Below are positions 23,726 to 32,894 of a stretch of DNA of 64,000 bases, in pieces. Source of the DNA: Lachnospiraceae bacterium (GTDB lineage: Bacteria; Bacillota; Clostridia; Lachnospirales; Lachnospiraceae). The stretch is taken from assembly GCA_910575275.1 (NCBI GenBank), contig CAJTEE010000007.1:124001-188000 (forward strand). Direction: 5' to 3'. A program made the position numbers and the translations under genes. Below the pieces are notes generated by a model, which worked only from the letters and a program-made list of their open reading frames with translations, had not been told where the DNA came from and made no database searches. Positions within the stretch are counted from its first letter, which is position 1. The number at the start of each line of letters is the position of its first letter.

Positions 23726-26048
23726 CGGCACTCCCCGCACCGCCCAGCAGTCCATCCCGTTCCAGCGGATGTTCCCGGACGGCATCTGCCGTGTGACGGA
23801 CAGCTACTACACCAAGACCGTCCAGTTCAGCGACATCAACTACCAGCTCGCCCAGCAGGAGGACAAGACGGCCATCTTCGAGGAGTGGTGCAGTTTCCTC
23901 AACTTCTTCGACAGTTCCATCCACTTTGAGCTGTCCTTCATGAACATGGCGACCGACGCGGAGAGCTTCGAGAAGTCTGTCCGCATCCCGCCCGCGGGGG
24001 ACGCCTTCGACAGCGTGCGGGCGGAGTACAGCCAAATGCTGAAAAGCCAGCTTGCCAGGGGCAACAACGGCCTGACAAAGGCGAAGTACCTGACCTTCGG
24101 CATCGAGGCGGCCTCCATGCGGCAGGCGAAGCCCCGGCTGGACCATGTGGAGACGGACCTGCTGAACAACTTCAAGCGCATCGGCGTGGCCGCCTCCGTA
24201 CTGAACGGGAAGGAGCGCCTGCGCCTGATGCACTCCATGTTCCACATGGGGGAGCGTGAGTCCTTCGCCTTTGAGTGGAAGTGGCTGGTGGAGTCCGGGC
24301 TTTCCGTGAAGGACTTCATCGCCCCCACCGCCTTTGCCTTCAACGGCCGGCACACCTTCCAGGTGGGCGGTATGTACGGCGCCCTGTCGTTCCTGTCCAT
24401 CACGGCCTCGGACATCAGCGACCGTATGCTGGCGGACATCCTGGACATCGACTCCAGCCAGATCGTCACCATGCATATCCAGTCCATCGACCAGAACAAG
24501 GCCATCAAGACGGTGAAGCACACCATCACGGAGCTGGACCGGAGCAAGATCGAGGAGCAGAAGAAGGCGGTCCGCGCCGGGTACGACATCGACATCATCC
24601 CCTCCGACCTCGCCACCTACGGCAAGGACGCCAAGGCGCTCTTGAAGGAATTGCAGAGCCAGAACGAGCGGATGTTCATGGTGACGTTCCTGGTGATGAA
24701 CACCGGGCGCACCGAGCAGGAGCTGGAGACCAATGTGTTCCAGTCCCAGAGCATCGCCCAGAAGCACAACTGCGTCCTGCGGCGGCTGGACTTCCAGCAG
24801 GAGCAGGGGCTGATGTCCTCCCTGCCGCTGGCACAGAACCTCATCGAGATACAGCGGGGGCTTACCACCAGCTCTACCGCCATCTTCATCCCGTTCACCA
24901 CGCAGGAGCTGTTCCAGGACCGGAAGGAATCCCTCTACTACGGCCTGAACGCCTTGAGCAACAACCTCATAATGGTGGACCGGAAGTCCCTCAAGAACCC
25001 CAACGGGCTAATCCTCGGTACGCCCGGTTCCGGCAAGTCCTTTGCCGCCAAGAGGGAGATCGCCAATGCCTTTTTGGTGTCGGACGATGATGTCATCATC
25101 TGTGACCCGGAGGCCGAGTACGCGCCCCTGGTGGAGCGGTTCGGCGGCCAGATCATCAGGATCAGCCCGTCCAGCAGCCAGTATGTCAACCCGATGGACA
25201 TCAACCTGAACTACTCCGAGGAGGACAACCCCGTTGCGCTGAAAGCCGACTTCATCCTCTCCCTCTGCGAGCTGGTGGTGGGCGGCAAGGAGGGCCTCCA
25301 GCCGGTGGAGAAAACGGTCATCGACCGCTGCGTCCACCAGATATACCAGAGGTATTTTGAGGACCCGAAGCCGGAGAATATGCCCCTCTTGCAGGACCTC
25401 TACGAGGCGCTCCTCAAACAGGAGGAGAAGGAGGCCCGCCATGTGGCGACCGCCCTTGAAATTTATGTCACCGGCTCCCTGAACATCTTCAACCACCGCA
25501 CCAATGTGGACATCACAAACCGCATCGTCTGCTTCGACATCAAGGACCTGGGCAAGCAGATGAAGAAGATCGGGATGCTGGTGGTGCAGGACCAGGTGTG
25601 GGGGCGCGTGACCCAGAACCGAAGCGCGGGCAAGGCCACCCGGTATTTTATGGACGAGTTCCATCTTTTGCTCAAAGAGGAGCAGACGGCGGCCTACTCC
25701 GTGGAGATATGGAAAAGGTTCCGCAAATGGGGCGGCATCCCCACCGGCATCACCCAGAATGTGAAGGACCTGCTCTCCAGCCGGGAGGTGGAGAACATCT
25801 TCGAGAACAGCGACTTCATCATCATGCTCAACCAGGCGGCAGGCGACCGCACCATCCTGGCGAAACAGCTCAACATCTCGCCCCACCAGCTCTCCTATGT
25901 GACCCACTCCGGCGAGGGCGAGGGGCTGCTGTTCTTCGGCAATGTGATCCTGCCCTTCGTGGACCGGTTCCCCACCGACCTGGAACTCTACAAGATCATG
26001 ACGACCAAGCTGACGGAGGTCAAGAAGCGGGAGGCAGACAATGGCTGA
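23607..26048 (+). CDS. virB4: VirB4/TraE-like conjugation ATPase
   Basis: 813 residues. The N-terminal VirB4 domain (YYTKTVQFSDINYQLAQQED) leads into a RecA-like ATPase with Walker A GTPGSGKSFAAKRE, Walker B-like TRYFMDEFHLLL and the arginine-finger region WKRFRKWGG...TQNVKDLL. It powers substrate transfer and pilus assembly at the inner membrane. The TTG start at 23607 is chosen because AAGGAGG lies ten bases upstream and homologues begin near here. It overlaps the CD1107-type gene by 8 bases. Confidence 0.95.
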   Translation: MFKTQKGGRGKAEPIALPASLTKAEKKQIRAIIEKARRDDGTPRTAQQSIPFQRMFPDGICRVTDSYYTKTVQFSDINYQLAQQEDKTAIFEEWCSFLNFFDSSIHFELSFMNMATDAESFEKSVRIPPAGDAFDSVRAEYSQMLKSQLARGNNGLTKAKYLTFGIEAASMRQAKPRLDHVETDLLNNFKRIGVAASVLNGKERLRLMHSMFHMGERESFAFEWKWLVESGLSVKDFIAPTAFAFNGRHTFQVGGMYGALSFLSITASDISDRMLADILDIDSSQIVTMHIQSIDQNKAIKTVKHTITELDRSKIEEQKKAVRAGYDIDIIPSDLATYGKDAKALLKELQSQNERMFMVTFLVMNTGRTEQELETNVFQSQSIAQKHNCVLRRLDFQQEQGLMSSLPLAQNLIEIQRGLTTSSTAIFIPFTTQELFQDRKESLYYGLNALSNNLIMVDRKSLKNPNGLILGTPGSGKSFAAKREIANAFLVSDDDVIICDPEAEYAPLVERFGGQIIRISPSSSQYVNPMDINLNYSEEDNPVALKADFILSLCELVVGGKEGLQPVEKTVIDRCVHQIYQRYFEDPKPENMPLLQDLYEALLKQEEKEARHVATALEIYVTGSLNIFNHRTNVDITNRIVCFDIKDLGKQMKKIGMLVVQDQVWGRVTQNRSAGKATRYFMDEFHLLLKEEQTAAYSVEIWKRFRKWGGIPTGITQNVKDLLSSREVENIFENSDFIIMLNQAAGDRTILAKQLNISPHQLSYVTHSGEGEGLLFFGNVILPFVDRFPTDLELYKIMTTKLTEVKKREADNG

Positions 26049-27999
26049 TAAGGCGCGCCGCCTCCATTTTACAGAGGATGAGCTTTCTGACCGGGACATC
26101 CGCAGGGCGGCGAAAAAGGCGGACAAGGCCGCCGACAGAGCGGACCGAGCGAATGAGAAGCTCCCCACAAAGAGGCGTGTGCGTATCACCCGTGACAGCG
26201 GCAGGGCCGAGGCCGTGGAGGAACGGCTCTCGGATAAGCTCCATCAGTCCCGGCAGTCCTCCAAGGCGGACCGGGAAAAGGAAAAGGCCCCATCCAAAAG
26301 AAAGCCCCGCGCCACCGCCAGGGGCGGCAAGGTGGAGGCCACCGCAGAGCGGCTTTCTGACAAGCTGCGCCCGGAGCGGCAGTCCACGAAAACCGCAAGG
26401 GGCAAGCTCCGCATCGAGGTGACGGAAGTCACCGCCCAGAAGCCGGGAGCGGGTGGCCGGGCAGCGGTCAACGCCCCCGCCGCCACCCTCCATGCGGCGA
26501 GGAACACGGTCCGGGACGCCGTGGGCCGTTCGGATAATGACAGCGAGGGCAACTCCGGCGGGGACGCCCTGCAAAGCGGGGAGTCCGCGGTGCGGAACAC
26601 CGGGAACATCGTGAACAACCGCCATTACAGCCACAAGCTGAAACAGTACGACAAGGCGGCGAGGCTGGAGCGGAAGTCTGACGCGGCGAATGTGGAGGCG
26701 CTATACCGGCGGGAGCGCCACAATGACCCTAACCCCTCCTCCAACCCTATCTCCAGATGGCGGCAGAAGCAGGAACTGAAAAAGCGGTATATGGAGGCCA
26801 AAGCCAGCGGCAGAGCCGGGGCTTCGGCTTCGGGGGCGGCAAAGGGCGGCAAAAAGACCGCCGAGGGAACGAAGTCGGTGGTGGATAAAGGGATCGAGTT
26901 CGTGAAAGAGCATCCCAAAGCCATCCTCATCGCTGGCGTCCTGGGGCTGCTCATCATGCTCATCGCCGGGATGTTCTCCTCCTGCACCGCCATGTTCGCC
27001 GGGAGCGGGAACGCGGTGCTGGGGACCTCCTACACGGCGGAGGACGCCGACATCACCGGGACCGACGCGGACTACTCCGTGCTGGAGGCCGCCCTGAACA
27101 ACCAGATAAGCAATATCGAAAGCACCCACCCCGGCTATGACGAGTACCGCTACGACCTGGCGGAGATCGGCCACAACCCCTATGAGCTGGCCTCCTACCT
27201 GACCGTCCTGTTCGAGGACTACACCAGGGCGGAGGTCCAAAGCACCCTGCAAAGCCTGTTCGCCCAGCAGTACACCCTCACCCTCACGCCGGAGGTGGAG
27301 ATACGCACCCGGACGGAGACCCGGACGGGGACGACCACCAGCACCGACCCGGAGACCGGCGAAACGACCACATCTACCTACACCTATGAGGTGGAAGTGG
27401 AGTATGAGTACCACATCCTCAATGTGAAGCTGACGAACAAGGGACTGGGGGCGGTGATACGGGCCTCCGGGCTGACAACGGAGCAGGCCGACCGCTACGA
27501 TGTGCTGATGACCACCAGCGGCAACCGTTCGGAGCTGTTCGGGGAGGATGTGTACGGCGTGTCCGGGGGCGAATACACGGACTATGACATCCCCGGCGAG
27601 GCGCTGACCGACGAGAGATTCCGCAGGATGATAACCGAGGCGGAGAAGTATCTGGGGATGCCCTATGTATGGGGCGGCAGTTCCCCCAGCACAAGTTTTG
27701 ACTGTTCCGGCTTTGTGTCGTGGGTCATCAACCACAGCGGCAACGGCTGGAGCGTGGGGCGGCTGGGGGCCAAGGGGCTGAAAGGGATATGCGACATCAT
27801 CCCGCCCGACCAGGCGAAGCCGGGAGACCTGATCTTCTTCCACCACACCTACGACGCCCCGGACCCCAGCGACGCCACCCATGTGGGCATCTATGTGGGC
27901 GATGGGATGATGATCCACTGCGGAAATCCCATCTCCTATGCCAGCACCGAGAGCAGCTATTGGCAGAGCCATTTCCTGTGCTTCGGGCGCATCAGGTAA
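26041..27999 (+). CDS. CD1107-type NlpC/P60 peptidoglycan hydrolase of the conjugation system
   Basis: 652 residues. A basic, repetitive cytoplasmic N-terminus (~1-290) is followed by one membrane helix (ILIAGVLGLLIMLIAGMF), an extracytoplasmic region with a Thr-rich stretch, and a C-terminal NlpC/P60 domain. Its catalytic Cys is in FDCSGFVSWV and His in ATHVGIYVGDG. It opens the cell wall for the transfer channel (VirB1-like role). Long repeated RLSDKL segments in the N-terminal part (~residues 60-125) are unusual. Confidence 0.9.
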   Translation: MADKARRLHFTEDELSDRDIRRAAKKADKAADRADRANEKLPTKRRVRITRDSGRAEAVEERLSDKLHQSRQSSKADREKEKAPSKRKPRATARGGKVEATAERLSDKLRPERQSTKTARGKLRIEVTEVTAQKPGAGGRAAVNAPAATLHAARNTVRDAVGRSDNDSEGNSGGDALQSGESAVRNTGNIVNNRHYSHKLKQYDKAARLERKSDAANVEALYRRERHNDPNPSSNPISRWRQKQELKKRYMEAKASGRAGASASGAAKGGKKTAEGTKSVVDKGIEFVKEHPKAILIAGVLGLLIMLIAGMFSSCTAMFAGSGNAVLGTSYTAEDADITGTDADYSVLEAALNNQISNIESTHPGYDEYRYDLAEIGHNPYELASYLTVLFEDYTRAEVQSTLQSLFAQQYTLTLTPEVEIRTRTETRTGTTTSTDPETGETTTSTYTYEVEVEYEYHILNVKLTNKGLGAVIRASGLTTEQADRYDVLMTTSGNRSELFGEDVYGVSGGEYTDYDIPGEALTDERFRRMITEAEKYLGMPYVWGGSSPSTSFDCSGFVSWVINHSGNGWSVGRLGAKGLKGICDIIPPDQAKPGDLIFFHHTYDAPDPSDATHVGIYVGDGMMIHCGNPISYASTESSYWQSHFLCFGRIR

Positions 28000-28023
28000 A
28001 ACAGAAAGGCGGTGAGGGACAAG

Positions 28024-28413
28024 ATGGATGAGATGGAGAAAGACCCGCGCCAGCCATCAGAGGCGTATCCCGGCGAGACCATCGGGAGCCTTATGGCGGA
28101 GTGCGAGGAACTGGAACAGTATATCGGCAGCGAAAAAGACAGGCTGGAACGGTTCATGCTGGAGACCGGCGGCGCAAGTGACGCATCCGACCGCATCCAG
28201 GAGAATATCGACAGCCTGAAAGATATGCTTGCGGCGGCAGAGGGCCGCTTGCAGGCGCTGTTCGACGCCCAGGAGCGGGAGGCTTTTGCGCCGGAGAAAG
28301 AAGCCGCAGGGCGGACATCTGTGATAAAGGACCTTGCGGAGAGAAAGGCGGCGGCAACACAGAAACCGCCTGAAATGAAAAAGGAGAGGCACTCCCCCGG
28401 CATGGAGAGATAG
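28024..28413 (+). CDS. Hypothetical coiled-coil ICE protein
   Basis: About 129 residues, almost wholly charged helix (ECEELEQYIGSEKDRLERFM, then NIDSLKDMLAAAEGRLQALF), so probably a soluble coiled coil. GGTGAGGG supports ATG 28024; an in-frame GTG lies four codons upstream. It sits between the NlpC/P60 gene and DUF4315 and was not recognised as a named family. Confidence 0.65.
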   Translation: MDEMEKDPRQPSEAYPGETIGSLMAECEELEQYIGSEKDRLERFMLETGGASDASDRIQENIDSLKDMLAAAEGRLQALFDAQEREAFAPEKEAAGRTSVIKDLAERKAAATQKPPEMKKERHSPGMER

Positions 28414-28469
28414 CGGGGACACCCGCATCCCCGTTCCGGGCGTTTCAGGCACAACCAAAAGGAGCGAAA

Positions 28470-28772
28470 ATGAGCGAGAGACTGGACAAGATCGGGGCGG
28501 ACCGTGACCGCGCAAAGGAGAAGCGCGACCTGTGGGACGCCCGGTACAAGGAGCTTTGCCAGAAGTATATCCAGCAGGAGAACACGGAGATCCATGAGAT
28601 GGTGCGGGCGCAGAACCTGACCCCGGACCAGCTTGCGGCGGTCCTGAAAGCCCTGCAAGGCGGGATGTTCCCCTCCCCGGCTGCCATGCCGGGGGCGGGC
28701 GAGCCGGATACGCTGTCTGGCCGTGACAACAACACTTCTGAGATCAAGGAGGATGAACAGGATGAAGTTTAA
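28470..28772 (+). CDS. DUF4315 protein
   Basis: 100 residues: a helical N-terminus LDKIGADRDRAKEKRDLWDA, then ENTEIHEMVRAQNLTPDQLA, and a flexible tail. DUF4315 proteins invariably accompany DUF4366 in this ICE family; the function is unknown but association with the cell-wall stage of transfer is likely. Its last 11 bases overlap the next gene, showing coupling. Confidence 0.88.
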   Translation: MSERLDKIGADRDRAKEKRDLWDARYKELCQKYIQQENTEIHEMVRAQNLTPDQLAAVLKALQGGMFPSPAAMPGAGEPDTLSGRDNNTSEIKEDEQDEV

Positions 28773-29886
28773 GAGCATGATCGCCGGCCTTCTGGCTGGC
28801 GTTCTGATGATGGGCAACCTCTCCGCCGTCTGCTTCGCGGCGGAGGGCGCCCCGGCCCCCACCAGCGGGGCCACAGAGACGGAGGCCGTGGAGACTGCCC
28901 CGGCCGAAACGGATGAGACTGCCGAGGCCGGGGACGCTTCGGAGGACGGCAGCCCCGCCCTGCCTGACGGCGTTACCCTCGGCACAAAGGTCGTACTGCC
29001 GGAGGGCGTGGCTATCGGCGAGGATGGGAAGATCACCTTTTCCGCCCAGGGGCTGGAGCAGATCATGGCTGCCCTGATGGGCGGTGATGCCGGTGAGGAC
29101 ACCGATACCGAGCCTGAGACTGAGCCGGAGACCGTCACCGTTGGCACAGTCAATGTCCGCAGCGACACCTACCTGAACCTCCGCTCCGGCTCCGGCCTGG
29201 AGCATTCGGTGATCGGGCATCTGCTCCGGGGGACCGAGGTGGAGGTCATCGGCGAGAGCGGCGACTGGTACGAGGTCGTGGTCCCGGAGGCCACTGGGTA
29301 TGTCTACAAGGACTATCTGGATGTGACGGAACAGGAGGCTCCTTCCTCCCCGTCTGAGGAGGACGGGCAGGATGCGCTTGCCCCCGGCAGCGGCTTTGAT
29401 GAGGAGACCCTGATGATGATGCTCCTGCTGATGATGAGCATGGGGAGCACCGACACGGCAGAGCCGCCCTCCGCAGCCCTCACCCCGGACGGCAACCTGA
29501 CGCTGGTGGACGACTATGACGAGGCCCATGCGGACGGCTCCGGCAAGCAGTTCATCACGCTGGTGACAAAGGCCGGGAACACCTTCTATCTCATCATCGA
29601 CCGAGATGATGAGGGGGAGCAGACCGTCCACTTCCTGAACCTGGTGGACGAGGCGGACCTGCTGGCCCTGATGGATGAGGACACGGCGGCGAAATACACC
29701 AAGCCGGAGCCGGAGGTGCAGCCGCCCGCCGAGACCCAGGAGCCGGAGGACGGGGAGGGCAAGCCGGACGAGGAAAAGCCCGCGCCCAAGGTGACCCTCC
29801 TGATGGCCAGTCTGTGGCTGATAGTCATTTATGTGAACAGTTTCCCAAATGCCTATGGCGGATATGCTGTATCCATGTTACAATGA
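28762..29886 (+). CDS. DUF4366 secreted protein with SH3 domain, atypical C-terminus
   Basis: 374 residues. Signal peptide (MKFKSMIAGLLAGVLMMGNL, cleavage near FAAEG), an acidic linker, a bacterial SH3 domain (NVRSDTYLNLRSGSGL...VIGESGDWYEV) that probably binds the cell wall, and the DUF4366 core (ITLVTKAGNTFYLIIDRDDE). The family normally ends in a membrane helix with a basic tail; here the last ~25 residues (after APKVTLL) read SLWLIVIYVNSFPNAYGGYA and stop. That suggests a recombination junction where an extra gene pair was inserted downstream. Confidence 0.85.
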   Translation: MKFKSMIAGLLAGVLMMGNLSAVCFAAEGAPAPTSGATETEAVETAPAETDETAEAGDASEDGSPALPDGVTLGTKVVLPEGVAIGEDGKITFSAQGLEQIMAALMGGDAGEDTDTEPETEPETVTVGTVNVRSDTYLNLRSGSGLEHSVIGHLLRGTEVEVIGESGDWYEVVVPEATGYVYKDYLDVTEQEAPSSPSEEDGQDALAPGSGFDEETLMMMLLLMMSMGSTDTAEPPSAALTPDGNLTLVDDYDEAHADGSGKQFITLVTKAGNTFYLIIDRDDEGEQTVHFLNLVDEADLLALMDEDTAAKYTKPEPEVQPPAETQEPEDGEGKPDEEKPAPKVTLLMASLWLIVIYVNSFPNAYGGYAVSMLQ

Positions 29887-29912
29887 GGGCGGCAATGTCG
29901 GGAGGTGATGGG

Positions 29913-30389
29913 ATGGGCGCAAGGGATTGGAAAGACCTGAAAGCAAAGCAGAAGCAGAAATTATCCGAGGTCATGTTCGGCATGGTCTGCGCCCATTACA
30001 AGGAACATGGGCAGATGCCCGCCGATGCGGAACTGGAAAAGCTGGCAAAGATGGCTTTCACCAAGATACAGGGCCGTGGGCTGGGGCTGTCCTATGAGAC
30101 CGTCCATGATGTTTTCCTGAAAAAGCAGTCCAGATTTGCGGAGCGGATCGAGAAAAACGGCCTGCCGGAGCCGCCGAAGCCCAAGGTGAAGAAAACCGAA
30201 GCGGAGAAGCTGGCGATCAAGCGGGCTGCCCGGAAACGGAAAAAGGCGAGACTGGCGGCACAGGAACAGCAACAGCTGCCGGAGCAGGATGACCACTTCT
30301 TTTATATCGCCGGGTACACCTCCGGGGGCGCACCCTATGGCGTCACCTGGGAGGAGATGGGGCTGGAGCCCTGGGAAGAACTGGAGTAG
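29913..30389 (+). CDS. Basic hypothetical protein paired with the metallopeptidase
   Basis: About 158 residues. The N-terminal half is helical (KLSEVMFGMVCAHYKEHGQM), the middle is extremely basic (KPKVKKTEAEKLAIKRAARK), and the C-terminus has aromatic residues (DDHFFYIAGYTSGGAPYGVT). ATG 29913 follows GGAGGTG. It ends 11 bases before the metallopeptidase gene, so the two are co-expressed. The family is not recognised. It could be a DNA-binding partner, substrate or inhibitor of the peptidase; that is inference. Confidence 0.65.
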   Translation: MGARDWKDLKAKQKQKLSEVMFGMVCAHYKEHGQMPADAELEKLAKMAFTKIQGRGLGLSYETVHDVFLKKQSRFAERIEKNGLPEPPKPKVKKTEAEKLAIKRAARKRKKARLAAQEQQQLPEQDDHFFYIAGYTSGGAPYGVTWEEMGLEPWEELE

Positions 30390-30400
30390 GAGGTGCGGAC

Positions 30401-31216
30401 ATGGGCCGCTACACGGAGCAGGAACTGAGGGACATCTTTTATGACGCCCTGGACTTCTTCAACGATGCCCTTGATTCCGGCATCACAAGGGACAACACCG
30501 TCCTTGCGTTCTTCACCCCGGACAACGGGCTGGAGGTCTATGAGCGGTTCTGCCGGGAGCATTTTCCGAGGAACCTGGACGAGGACTACAAGGCGGAGGG
30601 CTATTTCCAGTCCTTTACGGCACAGGCTTTTGTGGGCAAGGGGCAATACGGCGTGATGGTACGCGCCGACATTGACTTCCCCCTGCCGGAGCTGCACCGT
30701 GTTTTCCTCCATGAAATATCCCACCTGTTCTGCTGTGAGAACGAGATCGAGGGCGGCGGTTTCTTTGACCGCTACTGCATGGGCAGCGGGGCGGAGGACG
30801 GCATGATGAACGCCGGGTACGCGGTCTGGCGGGAGGCTGTGGCTGACATCATGGCCGATTCCATTCTGAGCGAGTACACGTCCCTGACGCTGGCGGATGT
30901 CCGGGATGAGGTCGGGCGGCTCTACCGTCTGCTGTCCCCGGCAGACCCGGACTTGAAGAAATGTATGTCGCTGATCCTCGCATGTGTCATGGCTACAAAG
31001 GAGGTCGGCGGCGCAACGGAGTGGGCCGATGCGGAGGCGGGGCTGAAGCAGCGTCTTGGGCTGGAGGACCCAGCATTGTACGCCGTCCTCAAGATGGCCT
31101 TTGACAATCTGCACCATTCCCCGTTCTGGTCCATCACCCCGGACTTTATCATGGAGCTGGGCGAAGCCTACCTCTCCCTCCTGTCGCACAAATTCCTCCG
31201 GGAGAACCTTTCCTAA
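30401..31216 (+). CDS. Putative zinc metallopeptidase (HExxH)
   Basis: 271 residues, no signal peptide, so cytoplasmic. The zinc motif is HEISH in LHRVFLHEISHLFCC, and a likely third ligand Glu sits ~45 residues on in VWREAVADIMAD, the arrangement of gluzincin-type enzymes. The rest is helical. It does not look like ImmA/IrrE. The substrate is unknown. It and its basic partner sit between DUF4366 and topB and end at a strong terminator, as an accessory pair of this ICE. Confidence 0.7.
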   Translation: MGRYTEQELRDIFYDALDFFNDALDSGITRDNTVLAFFTPDNGLEVYERFCREHFPRNLDEDYKAEGYFQSFTAQAFVGKGQYGVMVRADIDFPLPELHRVFLHEISHLFCCENEIEGGGFFDRYCMGSGAEDGMMNAGYAVWREAVADIMADSILSEYTSLTLADVRDEVGRLYRLLSPADPDLKKCMSLILACVMATKEVGGATEWADAEAGLKQRLGLEDPALYAVLKMAFDNLHHSPFWSITPDFIMELGEAYLSLLSHKFLRENLS

Positions 31217-31249
31217 GACAGGCGGTGGGCAAAACTTTATAAAAACCGT

Positions 31250-31286
31250 AAAGCGGGCAAGGATAGACCATCCTTGTCCGCTTTTT
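31250..31286 (+). terminator. Intrinsic terminator ending the conjugation operon
   Basis: AAAGCGG and CAAGGAT pair exactly with ATCCTTG and CCGCTTT around a five-base loop, then T5. It closes the plus-strand operon before the reverse-strand CBASS-like island. Confidence 0.9.
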
Positions 31287-31378
31287 AATGCCCGGATAGG
31301 GCGAAAATACTTGATTTCCAGAAAGAGTGACCGTTCATAAGTAAGTTCGGTAGCAAAAAACACTTTCTATCATAAGGA

Positions 31379-32233
31379 TTAGGAACTACTTATATTGTTA
31401 TATTTTTTTGTTAGTTTGTTTGCCAATTTCTTATGGAGTAAATTTATTCCTAAAATATTTACCGCTCGACGTTCATTAATTAGCGCTTGAAGCTGTTCGA
31501 CACCTTCGATTGTAAGGTGAGCTTCAAGTGTTTGCTGCGCCCCATCAATTTTGATAGACAAAATACAATATTTCCCATTATCGACCACCCTCTCAAACAG
31601 CTTGGTTAGTAAACCAGCAGAGCATAGCAATGTCTTGAAAAAGCCGTTCCAGATTGCCACTGTGACAAAAACTATCACTGCAATTCCAAATACAAGAGCT
31701 GTAACAGCACATTTTATTGGGAACAATTTCTTATCCCACCATGTATTTTGCCGCTGGCATTCGAACTTTGCCTCTAAACCATTATATTGTTTTGAGAACA
31801 TATACCAATCATGCACTCCAGGAGGGTTATCGTTTCCTGTGTTTCTCATCTGGAGTTCTGCAACTTCGGAATTCTTTGAATAGATTTTTTCAGAAATTTC
31901 CGTCAGCCGTCGTTTTTCAGACTCAGAATACTGGTCTGTGCTAATATTTACTGAGTAGACATCAAAGTATTTCCTTAAATCTGCCCCTTTTTGCACATTT
32001 TTGTTTACAAAAGTCATCAGGATCCAAGCAATGATGTCAGCAGTAAATGGGACAACAAGAGGAAGATACTCTGGCAGTCCATCTGGAAGAAATATAGAAA
32101 AGGCTGATATAAAGCAAAAAAGCCAGACAAAGTAGTTCTGCTTCTCTGCCAAATTATAACAAAACCTAGCGGCGTATTGAATTTTTAGCATGAACGGCTC
32201 ATTTTGCCTTTCTGCAATATCGCAACTGTTCAT
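31379..32233 (-). CDS. S-4TM family putative pore-forming effector
   Basis: 284 residues. Two membrane hairpins are visible: YFVWLFCFISAFSIFL with LVVPFTADIIAWILMTF, then, after a ~95-residue charged middle segment, AVTALVFGIAVIVFVTVAIW with a further helix (FKTLLCSAGLL). This 2+2 layout matches the S-4TM family, predicted to permeabilise the inner membrane when bound by a cyclic nucleotide and cause abortive infection. It is last in the operon; its start overlaps the E2-like gene by 35 bases. Confidence 0.8.
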   Translation of the reverse strand: MNSCDIAERQNEPFMLKIQYAARFCYNLAEKQNYFVWLFCFISAFSIFLPDGLPEYLPLVVPFTADIIAWILMTFVNKNVQKGADLRKYFDVYSVNISTDQYSESEKRRLTEISEKIYSKNSEVAELQMRNTGNDNPPGVHDWYMFSKQYNGLEAKFECQRQNTWWDKKLFPIKCAVTALVFGIAVIVFVTVAIWNGFFKTLLCSAGLLTKLFERVVDNGKYCILSIKIDGAQQTLEAHLTIEGVEQLQALINERRAVNILGINLLHKKLANKLTKKYNNISSS

Positions 32234-32894
32234 AATAATTCACCAAATAATCTTTCATTATTTTATAGTCAGACTGAACAATCTCCTTGAGACGATTATC
32301 AGTATAATACTTCATTACTATTGGTCCGTGGCAAAGGCGCAGTTTCTGTTCAGAACCGCATGGACACAACAAATGTCCACGGTAGGGGTGTTCACAGATT
32401 GATCTCATTAGTGCAAGAACTTTGACAGGATCTTTTTCTTGAAAAAGGTCCTGATAGGTTTCCATGATACCTTGTATACCATGCCCACGCTCACCAAAAG
32501 GAAATTCCCCGTATCTTTGGAAGAACTCATAGGAGAAATAGTATGGCTCCACAAACTCCTGCATCCATGCAACTAGGGAAAAGCCCTCCAAAAAACGAAT
32601 GCGAATGGTAGCATCAGTTTCAAGACACAATTCTCCGTTTTCATATCGATGCGGATAATCTTTCACTATGCGATTTCCAGTGTCAATCACATATGGAAGT
32701 ATGTCAGAGTCAAGAGGGATTACAATCTGAACAGGGTAGTTATCAGAAAGAACATATCCTTTGGATTTGCAGTTTACAGAAATCTCACCGATAAGTTCAA
32801 TTTGAGCCTTGTTCTCTGACTCAATATGTAATCCGCTCTGGACTTTGACTAATTCCTTGATTTGTTGATGGACTGATTCCTTCGTAAAAATCAT
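32199..32894 (-). CDS. E2-like (ubiquitin-conjugating-fold) protein with SEC-C tail, CBASS accessory
   Basis: 231 residues. The central segment DYPHRYENGELCLETD has the E2 pattern of a His/Asn-type strand end followed by the catalytic Cys in a G-x-L/I-C-L turn. The C-terminus has a SEC-C-like zinc motif (CPCGSEQKLRLCHG). E2-only accessory proteins occur in short type II CBASS operons, where they conjugate or prime the CD-NTase. The start ATG overlaps the CD-NTase stop (TAATG), so translation is coupled. The function is assigned by motif and neighbours. Confidence 0.72.
   Translation of the reverse strand: MIFTKESVHQQIKELVKVQSGLHIESENKAQIELIGEISVNCKSKGYVLSDNYPVQIVIPLDSDILPYVIDTGNRIVKDYPHRYENGELCLETDATIRIRFLEGFSLVAWMQEFVEPYYFSYEFFQRYGEFPFGERGHGIQGIMETYQDLFQEKDPVKVLALMRSICEHPYRGHLLCPCGSEQKLRLCHGPIVMKYYTDNRLKEIVQSDYKIMKDYLVNYYEQLRYCRKAK

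Noticed and set aside
22637..29631. Very long reverse-strand open frames (up to ~400 codons) opposite virB4, the NlpC/P60 gene and DUF4366
   Set aside because: They mirror GC-rich plus-strand genes with clear domains, show Arg/Gly/His-rich composition without motifs, and lack ribosome sites.
30401..31216. ImmA/IrrE-type anti-repressor peptidase
   Set aside because: It has HExxH, but no XRE partner or ImmA-like flanking sequence; the upstream gene is not a repressor.
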